A model generated the notes under the pieces. That model made no database searches. It was not told the DNA's origin and saw only the letters and a program-made list of their open reading frames with translations. The position numbers and the translations under genes were made by a program. DNA of 64,000 nucleotides from Mytilus californianus (lineage: Eukaryota > Mollusca > Bivalvia > Mytilida > Mytilidae): NCBI RefSeq assembly GCF_021869535.1, contig NW_026262593.1, positions 70,954,322-71,018,321 of the forward strand, read 5' to 3'. The first letter of the stretch is position 1, and every line of letters starts with the position of its first letter. This document shows positions 40,517-54,100 of this stretch, piece by piece.

Positions 40517-43500
40517 CTGCAAAATATGAAACAATTCAATTTAATATGATTTGAATTACATTTCATCCTAAATTTTAACAAATTGAAATCAATATATGAA
40601 ATTTTACTTTTATAAAACTTTGCCAAAATGAAATTTGCCTCTCTGGCCCGAGAACACAGTTATTTCGTAGTGCATTTCTTTTAGACAATAAATTCAAATT
40701 AAAAAAATCGCACCTGCTCTATCTCAAAAAGATTTTTACAGTGTAGTGTACTACTATTGATACAAATAATATCAAAATTATAGAAACTTCTACCAGCTCT
40801 AACTTAAAATATTGACAATTCTGTGTTAAGGGGGGCTAAAATTCAGTTTGACAGCTTCAGACATTCTAATTTTGACCTTTTTTAACTGGACCAAATCACT
40901 ACTTAACATAATGATTCAGCACCCAAATTTTTTTAACATGTAATTTCATCCCCTTACTTAATATTTCATGCATAAAATATCAAGAAATAAATTGGGAAAG
41001 TGTATCAAAAAAAAATGCAAGTTATACACTGTTCACACTAGGGACTATATTCGTAGACAACGAAAAACCAAAGGACGATAACTGTGTCCTTGGACCTAAT
41101 AGGATAGAAAGACTTGACCAATTTTAATAAAACTTTGCATGACCTAAGCTTAGGAAATTATAAGATAGTTGGCCAAGTTTCATGGCCATAGAATCTATAT
41201 TATAGAAACTAGGGCCATTTTAATATTGAAATTTGGATGTTTATTTTTGACGTTTAAATCAAATATTTTCAACTGTCAAGATTTTGGCCTAAAAAAGTTA
41301 AATATTGCAAAAATTTGCTTTTTAAATACTCTTGAATATAATGTAATAAGTATTAAAAGCAACGGAACACTCAGTTGATTTATCAGATCTATTACAGCTA
41401 TTCAAATGTCAAATTTATATGAGCCTGTGCCTGAAAATAGAGATTTTCGAATTAAGGGAAGCCTTACATAAACATGCATTTTTTTCAACCAAGTTGAAGT
41501 TTTTGAAGTTTTTTTACCATACATTATTCTTCCATATATATTAAATGTACTTTAAATGTAAAGAAAAGTTACAAAAAGCATACCACATGAGTATAAAATG
41601 GTCTTGGGCCATGTCAGACTGAGAATTATTTAGAGTCGATTTAGGCCGTAGCCCATATTTACATATTAAAATGCACACAGAGGCTATAAGAAATGGAAAT
41701 TTGTTACTTTTTGCTCATTTCTATGCTGAGATGTCATGATACAAGAAGTCTAATTGCAAAAGGACTCTTGAATTCAACTTTTTTTTGCAGACAGTATGGT
41801 CTGATGACCAGTTTTTCACTTTTCAATGGAAAACTTGCATGTAGTTTTAGTCTCAATTGGCATATATTTGAACCACTTACTATCCTAAAGAAGAAAATTA
41901 TGGTAGCATATGAAATGAATAGGGTGTACTGATCATTCTAAAGTGTTTTTTTTTACAGATTTAATGAAATATTTGTGATGGACTACAGATTTTATGTACA
42001 AAGCTCTTCACATTTCACATACATCAAACAAGCCGTTTAACCAGGGACATAAATACAAATATTCTGCACATTTTTTCTGTGATAATCTAATTTTCTTTAG
42101 ATTCAGAGTTCACAAATAGTTAATTAAATTTGATTTAAGCATAGAAACACAAATATCAGGAACATAAAAAGCAGTCAGATAGAAAGTCAGCATGGCTCTT
42201 AGGCATAAAATGAAAACTGCTTTAAAATGCTTATTTGAGCCGTATAATGGCAAAATGGGACATTTTAACAGAATTTCTGTCAAACAAAGATGTAAATCCT
42301 TTACTTTTATTGAGTTTGACAAATTGAAACCAGCAAACCATTCAGGAAAGTTGCCAAAGTACAGAATCTACATTTACGGAATTCATCTCTTAGGCCCAAG
42401 AACACAGTTATTTCGTAGTGCATTTCTTTTAGACAATAAATTCAAATTAAAAAAATCGCACCTGCTCTATCTCAAAAAGATTTTTACAGTGTAGTGTACT
42501 ACTATTGATACAAATAATATCAAAATTGTAGAAACTTCTACCAGCTCTAACTCAAAATATTGACAATTCTGTGTTAAGGGGGGCTAAAATTCAGTTTGAC
42601 AGCTTCAGACATTCTAATTTTGACCTTTTTTAACTGGACCAAATCACTACTTAACATAAAGATTCAGCACCCAAATTTTTTTAACATGTAATTTCATCCC
42701 CTTACTTAATATTTCATGCATAAAATATCAAGAAATAAATTGGGAAAGTGTATCAAAAAAAAATGCAAGTTATACACTGTTCACACTAGGGACTATATTC
42801 GTAGACAACGAAAACCAAAGGACGATAACTGTGTCCTTGGACCCTCTGTGACAGTGATGATTTTGCTTATATATCAAAAAATAAATACAGAAATGGTGCT
42901 ACTTGAAGCCAATTTAAATTATATATTTAAAATTAAATAAAAGAAGAATGTGTTCATGGGACACAGATGCCCCTGCTTAAAATTATATACGAGACAAATT
43001 CAGCGATTTTCCATTTATAAATGGACAATTCTCCAGAACGATGTGCGTGACATTCCACCCAAATTGGAACTTGATCTGTGTTTGATAATAATTAGCATTC
43101 TGTGTAAGTTTCATAACATTTGGTAGAGGCAAACTAAAGTTAGTGCAGAAAAGGCAAATTTAGCCAATTTTCCATTTATAAAGGGACATAACTCGAGCAG
43201 TGAAAGTGACACCACCCAAATTCGAACTTAATATGTGTTTGGATGAGGCAAACTAAAGTTAGAGAAAAGAAACTTTTTTTGGGATGTACTGACAGACGTA
43301 CAGACAAGGGTAAAACTTAATGCCCCCTCTGCTGCAGCAGGGGCATAAAAAAAACTGAATCACAAGGTCAAACTAAAAAATGCAGAAATCAACTAAAGAC
43401 CAAAAAGATTCATCTCTGTAACTTGAAAGTCAGCATGTACTACTGTTGATTCATTTATTTTCGTGGGTACCAATTTTTGTGGATTGAGGAAAAATTGCAT

Positions 43501-46500
43501 TTTCATGGATATCTGATTTTGTTGTTTAGCGAAAGGCTGCATACAAACCTTTGTACTCATTGGTGGATCCAGGGGGGATTCTTGGGGAAGAACCCCTCCT
43601 TTCTGAACACGCTTGATCCGTACTAGAATCCACAGTATGCATAAGATTTATCGTGAATCTTGACAACCACTGGTAATGAGAGAATAATGAACGTAATTCA
43701 ATACCTTCTGAAGTGTAGTTAACTGTTACTCATGAAAAAATCTGCTGAAGAATTCACTAGTTTATAACCAATGGGATACATGAATAAACTGTTGACACAG
43801 AGATATGTCTCTCCTGTATGTAATTTGATAGTAAAATGCAAATGTTGAAATAAAAACAGCAATACTTTGACATGCACAATATCCAAAGTCAATGAACCAT
43901 GACTGAAAGTACTGGGACAAATAATTTCCCTGGAAAAATGATATACCAATGCTAATATAACTGCATACCAAATATCAATGATGTATCATAAATGGTTCCC
44001 CTTTAACTGACCTAATCACAAACTTTAACATGTAAACTATGCAAAAGTCTTAAAGTCAATAGACCAAGACTTAAGGGCGTGACCAAATAGTCTCCATGGA
44101 AATGAGATCTGTAGATGCTTATACAACTGCATACAAAATATCTGCAGATGCTTATACAACTGTATACTAAATATCACTGATTTATCACAAGTAGTTCCTA
44201 TCAAACTAACTTAAATATTGTTAACACCGCCAACTACGACAATGCCTGTAAGCAATACCTATGACTCGCCTTTTGCGACTTTTTGTTCAGGTGAGACAAA
44301 AAATATGAAATTTGGATAAAGGGAATACCCTACATACTTCTATTTCAGGAGAAACAGCATAACTTGTTTACAGTTTGTCGTCATAGCAAGGGTTCTACCA
44401 AAAAGGGTTAATCATGCCTAATGCCTAATGGTTTACTTTTATAAATTTTGACTTGGATGGAGAGTTGTCTCATTGGCACTCATACCACATCTTCTTATAT
44501 CTACTAACTTTCTTACACAATCATACTTCGAAAGTCCATATCATTTTCCTTGATTTTCTACTTTGTTATTTTCTTTCCTTACCTGATCAGGTGGTAATAA
44601 TGTATTAAAATAAGCAGGTAATTTCTTCCTATTGATGTTCCCTCCCTTGATGATTTCCTCTAACACGGCAAGGTAATTATTTCTGTTCATGATCTGACTA
44701 GATATGGCCAGAGTCTCCACTTCATTAAATGCCTGTAACCATGGAAATATATATGTTGTAGTTACACATGGATATAATATGAAATTAAAGGAAAATCAAC
44801 AAAATAATCATTCTATACACAAAATATAGTTGTCCACACTTTGATTACAAGGATCTCAAAACATTCCATTTAACTTTCTGTTTTAATGACTTTTTGGGAT
44901 CCACAGGTTTTGTTATAATTATAATGATCCATACCTTCAAACAATTAGAGGCTGGAATTTTATTGGTTGATAAAAATTTATCAGAACAGAAAGTAGGACA
45001 GTGTTTTGTCAGATCCTTGTATTAAAGCTTGGACACAGGATCTACATTTAATCAGATTGGTAATAATTAAAAAATTAATTAAGGATGTTCAATTACCTCG
45101 TTTATGACTTTTTGTCAGATATTCAGAATCCTCTGTTTTTATCCATGTGGTGCCATTTTTTTCATAATTTTATTATATAAACATGTAGTTTAAAAACCCA
45201 TTTTCAAAAATCTTATAAAATCCTTCATATTTTTCCATAGTTTTTGAAAGAAACTAAGTACAAATGTTAAATGTATGAAAAATCTAAAGAGAATAATTTC
45301 CCACCAAATTTACAATGGCTTATAGCGCAGCTGGATATGACCGCAGAGGTCCAACCTTGAACAGTTGGGGCAAAAATGGACACAATATTCGCGCTTGATA
45401 CAGGTCTGAATTTGTATTGTAATTAAATATTTGACACATAATAGGTTTCTGACACAGAATAACTGCAGTCAAAGAACTTAGAATTTTTTATATGATTTGA
45501 ATTATATTAAATTTTTTGCTTTTGTGCAATACAATACACTTTGCTGTTGCGAATTGACTCCCCTAAAAAAAAAACAAAAAAAAATTTATTCCCCATTTTT
45601 TTGTGCAATACACTATGCTGTTGCGAATTGACCCCCCCAATAAATTTTTGTTTTACCCCCCCCCCCCCCCCCTTTTTTTTTTTTTAAATATTTGAAGAAA
45701 TTTCTGAAATCTGAAATGAGAAAAAATTGTCAACCCCTCACAATTTCTTTTTAACCCCCCCCCCCCCCCACTTTTTCCAAAAAAAAAATTCTTTCCTTCA
45801 AGGTATGGTCATAATCTCAATTCAAATTTCCAATGGAGTTTGCAACCATAATTACCCATTTAAATACATCAAAAAAGTCTTAAAATAGAAAATGACATAC
45901 ATAATCATGGCTAAAATTAATATTCCTTAATCAGCATTTTTAAATATTAACTTCTGAAAATAAATTGACAGCTAATCACCTCAAGGCAATACAACATTTC
46001 TTTATACATAATTTAAAAGCAGTGTAAGGGAGGTAATCCAAACATAACATTGTACTTTTTTTGAATTGTCCATTAACCAGGAAACCCTTGTTTTTCCCCC
46101 TTTTTTGCCCCTAATTCCTAAACGGTTTGAGCCATAAGCCCCCAAAGCCAATCCTAACCATCCCTTTGTGGTATTGAAACTTGTTGGGTAATTTTAGAGA
46201 GATCCATACACTGTTCCACAAGTTATTGTCTGGAAACTAGAAAAATGCTTATTTGGGCCCCTTTTTGGCCCCCTTATTCCTATACTGTTAGGACTATAAC
46301 CCCCAAAATCAATCCCAACCTTCCTATTGTGGTTATAAACCTTGTGTTTAAATTTCATAGATTTCTATTTACATTTACTAAAGTTATTGTCCAGAAACCA
46401 AATGTCTTTGGACGACGCTGAATACAATGACGATGACGTGATACCAATAAATTTTGCGGTCGTATAAAAACAAGTCCACAGAACTTGCATTTTTTCTGCT

Positions 46501-48133
46501 TTTATAGTTCTGTTTTATATATCAATTTATAGCAGTTTTTCAAAATGCTTGTTATTTTGAAACAGAGTAGCCAACAACCTTAAATAAATGAATTCATTCT
46601 TCAAATCATATTTCTCATGAAGTTTACCTGATGGTACCATCCAGTCGGAATAATCAACATTTCTCCAGCAGAAACTGTTACCTCTAGGTACTGGGCTTTA
46701 TCAAAATTTGGGTATTTGGTTGAATCTGGCTGATAAGCATCAATAGGGCTGAAAAATAGAAAACAGCGCATTTTAGCTAAGGATAATATAACTGCAAAAG
46801 CAACCAAATCTTGTTCAGAAGCATAATTCAGCTTTATATACTGTGAATTCATTTATTTTCATGCATACCAATTTTGATTATTAGGCAGTAAGATCAAATG
46901 AAAAATGTACAAATTGCTGCATGGTTATAAATAAAACTCTTTTAAGTGTAAGACAAGAAATTTTATAAATGTTTTGAAAAAAAAACTTTAAACCAAGATA
47001 TAACTCAGTAAGTTTTTTTTAAAACCATGTATCTATAATCTACATTTTTAAGGTGAATGACTAATTACAAACATGACAAAGTGCAACAAATAAATTATTC
47101 TAAAAAGTACTAAATGCAAAAAATGTGTCAACTCTGCAACTAACAAATTCTACTCTTATACTTTTACTTAAAAACACAAATGGAAAACTAATATACAAAT
47201 TAAAACAAATAAAATTCTATTACTAGTAAAAAAATACCAGCTCTTAAATAGTGATTGATACCAAACAACAACAATATCTTGAGAGTGTGTGTTAGAGGTG
47301 TAATGATACACTACAAATATTTTACTACATTTTGGGATATTTCAGGAAGAGGGTGGTAAAGGGTTATTTTCATGCAACGTGTTTTGCCATTTTTATTTCA
47401 CGTGCAGCCATGAAAAAGGTTCGTTATTTACCATGTTTCGTGATATGGGTAAAGATCAACGTGTAAGAAATTTTTAATTGTTCGTTCTTCGTGAAATGGC
47501 TATTTTGTTTCGCGTTCTTCCGTGCAGATACCACCCCTTTACGCCCCTCTCAGGAAGGATTTTATCGTCACATACATCAGTATATATATTTGAATTGTGA
47601 AGACATTTTATCAATGTTTGCAATTAATTAAGATGTTTGAATCAATTGTATTCTTTGAAATTGAGATAAAAAAAAAAAGAAACTGATTTTCTGTTCTTTG
47701 TATTATCTTAAATATTTTTCAAAATCAATATGAAAATCGCTTAGGAGTTTGAATATCCCTTAGGTTACCTCTCGCCCTTCTTTTAGTCAAACATTGTTTA
47801 AAATGAACTTGCTCTTCTTCGTTCCAAAAATCAACCATGGGGAAAACAACAGTATTTTTTTAGCATTTCAAAGAAATATTACCCCTAGTGAATCGTTACC
47901 CCTCTAACATGTCTACTGAGTCTTGACTCTTGAGTAAATATATCACAACAACATGTGTATTTATACCTATCATATCTGACACAATCCAGAGGAAAGTGAC
48001 ATTTCCTGTTTGGATATATATATAATAACTCATCCTGTCCTGGTGGAAAAAGCTTGTAAACAAAAATGTAAAAATAGATTGTTCTAGATGTGGCAACAGT
48101 TTATACATAAAGCTATTCAGTGATCAAAACTGG

Positions 48134-48167
<34 letters not shown>

Positions 48168-51100
48168 TGGCTGCTTAAAATTTAGCAACAAATTAATATA
48201 GAAAATAAAAGGATATGGAGTAAATGAACATGGGACAAAATTGCACACAATACATAGAAGACATAGAAAATTATCAATGAACAGGGCTTTTATTCCCGTT
48301 CTTCATCTTGACAGTCGATGTAGGGTCTTCAATGAATCATTCATACCCTACAACAAGGTCAAGATATGCATATTCAGGATGAGAATATGTTGATGTAATA
48401 TTAATATGAACCCTGCTTTGTACAAGATCGACAACCTGAGCTGGATTTTTAATGTGCTAGTTCACCAGGGAGACATTTCACCTTACCAGGACAAATTATT
48501 CTGACTCAGTGCTGACCAGTCTTTGCTCTTACTCTTTAATGCCGTGTGATTGGCAGAGAAGCAGCAAATACCAATTTTAAAGTCTTTGGTTTGAACCGGC
48601 CAGGGTTCGAGTTCTCTACCTCGGTACTTGAGGCGATCACGCTACCACGAACCCATCAAGGGTATAATAAAAAATGGTATATAAATAATAAATAGTCCTG
48701 TCATGCCTGTATTGAAAGGAAAATAGTTGTAAATAAGAATATGAGAATGATCATGTGTATGGAATACATACCTGCATAAATTTGATAAAAGTGATATTTC
48801 AAATTAAGCTTTGATACATGTCAGAGTAATGTGATTCATCAAGCTAACAATGTGAAGAATTGCACTTGATTTTGGTTTAGATTTTTTGGGGAGTGAGCAT
48901 AATTAAACTTCTAATAATGATAGAGATCAATAATAATGCCGTAATAATCTAAACATATCACCCGTTGTTGTGAACATCAATTCATTCAATAATAAAAGAC
49001 TTATTGTTTTATTTTTTTTTAATGTATTAAAATTCTGTGCAAAGTTACTTTAATTATTGCATTTGTAATGACTTCCTGCACTGTTATAAACATGCCATTG
49101 CTGTAAGAAATCTACACAGCAGTATATAGCTGAAAATTTTTACAAGTAACCCAGAATGTCTTAACATCAGGATACCTAAATTGCACCTATTTTGACAGAT
49201 TTTTCATCTAGTAAGTAAATTTATGATCCAGACAAACGTTTCTATTCTGTGTTTATTTTGTAGATGTATCCTTATTCACTATATAGTCCCAACAATTTAA
49301 GTTTGAATCCATATTGAATCATAGAAAAATGGGTTTGAACCGACCTCCAAACGACCCATGACTCTGTAATGAAGAGCACCTATATTGCATCCATGCTTAA
49401 ATTCACATCCGTAAAAAACAAATAACTGATGTTTTGTTTTATTTCTTCAAATATTTAGAACAATTTGACAATAGTCCATGATTTCTATTCAATTTTTTCA
49501 GAAATGGAAGCCTGTTACAAATTTTAATTGCTTATTTTTAAAAGTTGACTTTTTGTGGAAGTCGCATGGCGATGTTTCCGTAGATTTTACTTTTTGGAGT
49601 AAATACTCCATCTGTTGATATATACTGTGAAGGTTTTGTAGAAAATAAAAGGATATGGAGTAAATGTACATGGGACAAAATCGCACACAATACATAGAAA
49701 AAATTAAAAATTATCAATGAACAGCTAGGGCTTTTATATTGTGTTTATTTAAATATATTTAGCTATCTTGAAACAGAATTTGAGAAAGACATTGAAAGAC
49801 GTGCATAGTGTCAAATAATAAAAATACCAATGGTTAATTCTTTAAGAAAACTTGTAAGACCTCCGCTGCTACTTTTGCTAATATGGGTAATCAGTGCAAT
49901 TTGGGAACTGTGACATTGAAGGCAATCTGATTGAATTACAGACCTTGTGTCCAAACTTTGCTTACAAGGATCTGAAAATGGTCCTTTCTACCTTTTTGTT
50001 TTAAAGATCTATCAGTCCTCTGTCGTATGGATACAGTCTTTAAAAAATTTGAAGGTAGAAATTTCATTTGGGCTGATGTAATAATTATCAGAACAGAAAA
50101 TAGAATAGAATTCTTTCAGAACCTTGTATACAAAGTGTGGTCACAGGATATGTAATTAAATCAAAATGATTTTAATTTCTTTTATATCAGTAGCAATTTA
50201 AGTCTCAGTAAATGAAAGTATTCTGTAATTCTTAATTAGGTCTTTCCACTTTTCTGTGGAAAGACCTATTGTATTTGTTCTGATTATTATTATTATTATT
50301 TATATCTTCCGCCAAATTTTGTTCTTGCGATAAATGTTTGTTTCGCAATATGTCGCTTAGATATTTCTCATATTGTATCGTATAGTTTATGCGCTTTTAA
50401 ATTTCACCCTGCTAAGCCGAACCATTTTCTTTGTAAGAGTTATCTCCCTATTCACTGTTTATCATCTGTGTGCATCTCCTTCGTAACAAAAAAAAGATAT
50501 CGACAAAATTCTTTTTACAAATTGTTCTTTACATCCTCAGGAATTTTTGGCTAATTTGGATCGAAGCGATTCGATGAAATTTTATAGGAGTTATCTACCT
50601 TTACAAAATAAATTTGTAGGTATGTGGTTTCAACTCATCAACCGTTAACCGTATAACCCTGGAATGTTTTTATTTGAGGCCCCTAGGTCCTAACGTAGAA
50701 ATTGAGGTCAAGGTCAAAGGTCAAGGTCAAGTTCTCAACTGTGACTTTTGCTTGTTTTTGCATTTTCTCCGACACTTTGAAAGATACATATTAAAGAACA
50801 AGTGCAAAATGTTTGCTTTATTGTAATGAAGATATGATACATTTGGTCTGATACAATTTAATGGCATCTTATAGGAGTTAGTGCCCCTGAAATGTCTTAA
50901 TATAAGATTATTTGATTATAACTTCAACTAAGTTCATTATAAAGCCATATGACCTTGTACAAAAGGTTAGGTGACATATGACCTTGAAAAATGACAACCG
51001 GAAGTGACCTTGAGAAAACCGGAAGTAGCCATTTTTGCACTTTTTCATATACAAGTACTCAGAATCCATATATTTTGTAATTTAAATACATTTACTTATC

Positions 51101-54100
51101 ACTTAAGACCGGAAGTGGTCAATTATATCCGGGTTTACAGGCAAAAGTATATAGAAACTATATATTTTTGGAATCAGTGTGAAAGAAGCTATCAAATGAG
51201 ACCGGAAGTAACATCCACTTAACCGGAAGTAGCACATTATCTCCTTTAGTTCACTTTAAAGCAGATCAAAACCATTTATTTATCGCATCAGTCTGAGGAA
51301 ACTAGCTTCTTTTCAAAATTTCTTTGATGTGGAAAGACCTTCATTTGTTCACTGAACAATTGGTTTTTAATTATTTACTGAAGTTTTACTTATACCTGTG
51401 TTTTTGCTGTTTAGATTACCACTACTATAAAGATGGTGCTTTTTCTAATGTTAAAGTTAAGAATGGCCCATCGGCAGGGTAGGTAGGCTCAAATAAATTG
51501 GGAATGTGTCCATGGCGACACAGATGATGCCCCTGCTTGCATATAACGTTATAAAGGGACATAAATCAAGAACAGTAAAAGTGATGCTACCCAAATTTGA
51601 ACTTGATCTGAATTTTTGTGGTACTACTCATTGTGTATAATTTTCATAACATTTGGTTGATGCAAACTTTATAAGTTAGAGAACGGAAACGAAAAATTCA
51701 GATTTTTTTTCCATTTGTAAAGGGGCATAACTCTAGAAAGGTAAGGTAAAAGTGACCCCACCCAAATTCAAACATGATCTGTGTTTTCTGGTAATAGACA
51801 TTACGTATAAGTTTCATAACATTTGGGAACCAAATGTCGGGATGTACAGACACGCAAGGGTAAAACTCAATGCCCCCTCCGCTACGGCGGGGGCATAAAA
51901 ATTATTTTGATGGAAAATTAATAAAAGTAAATGTACATGTATCTTACCATCCATGATTTGTGTCCATACAATACAGCATTTGTAGCAGTCCAGTTGTAAG
52001 GGTCCATATGTAAACTGGACCTAGAAAATTGTGAACCCCATAACATCAAACAGTCCCAAGGTCTAACTTCATCTGGGAATAGATTAAAGAAATTTTCCTC
52101 TGCATAAACCTGTAATTATCAAAAAAGTTAAAGTTGGTGTTTTTATTGAGTTGTTGTCTCATTGGCATTAATCACATATCTCTTATATCAGAGTTATCAC
52201 AGTTAATTTTAGCAAGAGATTTCCTTTATACCTTTTCCATGAATAGAAAAAATAATGTGAATATAACAGGGGTTCAAATTAGCGGTGGTCCGAGGTCCGC
52301 AACCTTCCGTTTTTTGCAATCGGACTCTTGTTTAGGTTACAAGCTACGCCCGACAGACCTTCGGTTTGAAAGAAAATAAAAATTAACTTTGCCGACCCTT
52401 TTAAACAAAAATTTCCAAACAATCTCAAAATTTATTTTCATCATTATTATTCATGACAGCGATGTTCATTTTGTTCAACTGTTAGCTTTATACCGAAAAT
52501 TGCCAACTAGTAATTTGTAAATCCGAGTAAAATCGTATCTGACTGACAAAACAACATTGAAAAACATTGGATGCCATAAACCGGAAATGAAGAAAATAAT
52601 ATAGCCCCTGAGATATAAAATCTACAAAGAGGGAAATCAGGAGATATGTAAAGCCTGCAGCCAGAAAGAGGAAACTGTTGAACATTTGTTGATTGAATGT
52701 AAAGCTTGGGATAACATCAGAAGGCCAGTCATTAATGATATAGAGAGTCTACTGACAAACCACAGTAATATAGAATGGGAGTCCCTAAGTGAAGGGTTTA
52801 AAATACAGATATTGATGGACGTAACCATGGTACAACGACAACTTCGACTAAACAGTGAAGAAGTCTCAAAGATAGAACACCAAGAAAGACGTCTTATATT
52901 CCTTATACACAGTGCCAGATGTAAACTCTTACTACAACCATAGCTGAATGGAAGATATCCTGGTCATGGTCTATGGGAGGGTGGGGTCTGGGATGTAGGG
53001 CAGTCAACTCCAAATAGGTCGAACACATAGTATAACATCATAAATGTCAAATGCTCATGAGAGTATTATGCCCATGCGTGCAAAGAACATAATATGCATA
53101 TTAATACGTAATATGGGTGTGCCGGTGCCAATACAGACGCGAGACGATATCTTTTACCTTTTAAAGTCATTTTATTCTTTATTGTGCTAATAAAGATAAG
53201 GTGAATATTTAAATTTTATTAGATTTTATGATGTGTAACGACAAGCTCAATGCACGGAGTACAAGTGATTTAAGTAGATTTTACGATGTGAATACAAAGA
53301 CAATAAGCTCAATGAGCCGATTTTTTAGATTCTTAGGCCATTGTGAAAGGACTACCCGTATACTGGACGTTAATAAGACCAATATGAAAGGCGAACTATC
53401 TTAGATTTTAGATTTTAGAGTGCGAACCTGACTGATGTAATTATTTTACAACGTTTTCTTTTTACGTATGAACTATTTTACCACGTAAACATATATAATC
53501 CCCCTGTAAATATGTCCAGTAACTAGCCTATGAATTTTAAATGCAACTAAGAGTACATACAAGTTATGCGAGCAACTACAAAAGTGAACTTGTATATATT
53601 GGTGGAGGATAGTATTATTCAAAATATAGTGTACATATATTTCTTTATTCATGGTGGTGGGTTTTGTTCTACATGCCGAACAGATAGTGTAGCGGTGTGG
53701 TTGTCCTACAAAGGATGTGAAGATTTGGAAAGAAAAAAAGATATGATTCCGGAGCGGATAAGGGTAATAACGGGTTTGCCAATCAAATACAATGAAAATA
53801 TAATAATTCCAGGCTGTTGACAAAATACATCTATGATGATAAAATATAAACACTAGAATTGAAAACCAAAAGATATATTGAAAAGAAAGAAAAAGTAGGA
53901 AATATTTTTTTACAGAAACTCAAAATTACTTAGTTCATAAATTTTCATCTCAAAATCCAAAAAAAATGTGACAGTAATTTTCTTTTTTCATTAATAAATA
54001 TTGATATTACATGTAGATTTTTGTATAGTGTAAACGTATTACTACAATTCCAAGAGGTAATGTCTTCTCAATTTTAAAGGACCAGTACAAATCTGGAAGT

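Larger units (their letters stand above)
46749..51947. other. JmjC intron 4
   Basis: 5.2 kb with several small elements: 47349-47549 (inverted ends, target duplication), a TGA microsatellite (48131-48165), ~95 bp direct repeats at 48200 and 49638, 49938-50158, the motif-rich element 50239-51339 and R2 at 51490-51897. A very small missing exon should lie somewhere here. Confidence 0.55.

Noticed and set aside
48590-48660. GGTTCGAGTTC resembles a tRNA B box
   Set aside because: No A box at the right distance, no cloverleaf could be drawn, and the surroundings match repeat-like sequence at 57.6 kb.
53473-53853. 126-codon minus-strand ORF
   Set aside because: No recognisable domain; composition is typical of AT-rich noncoding DNA.
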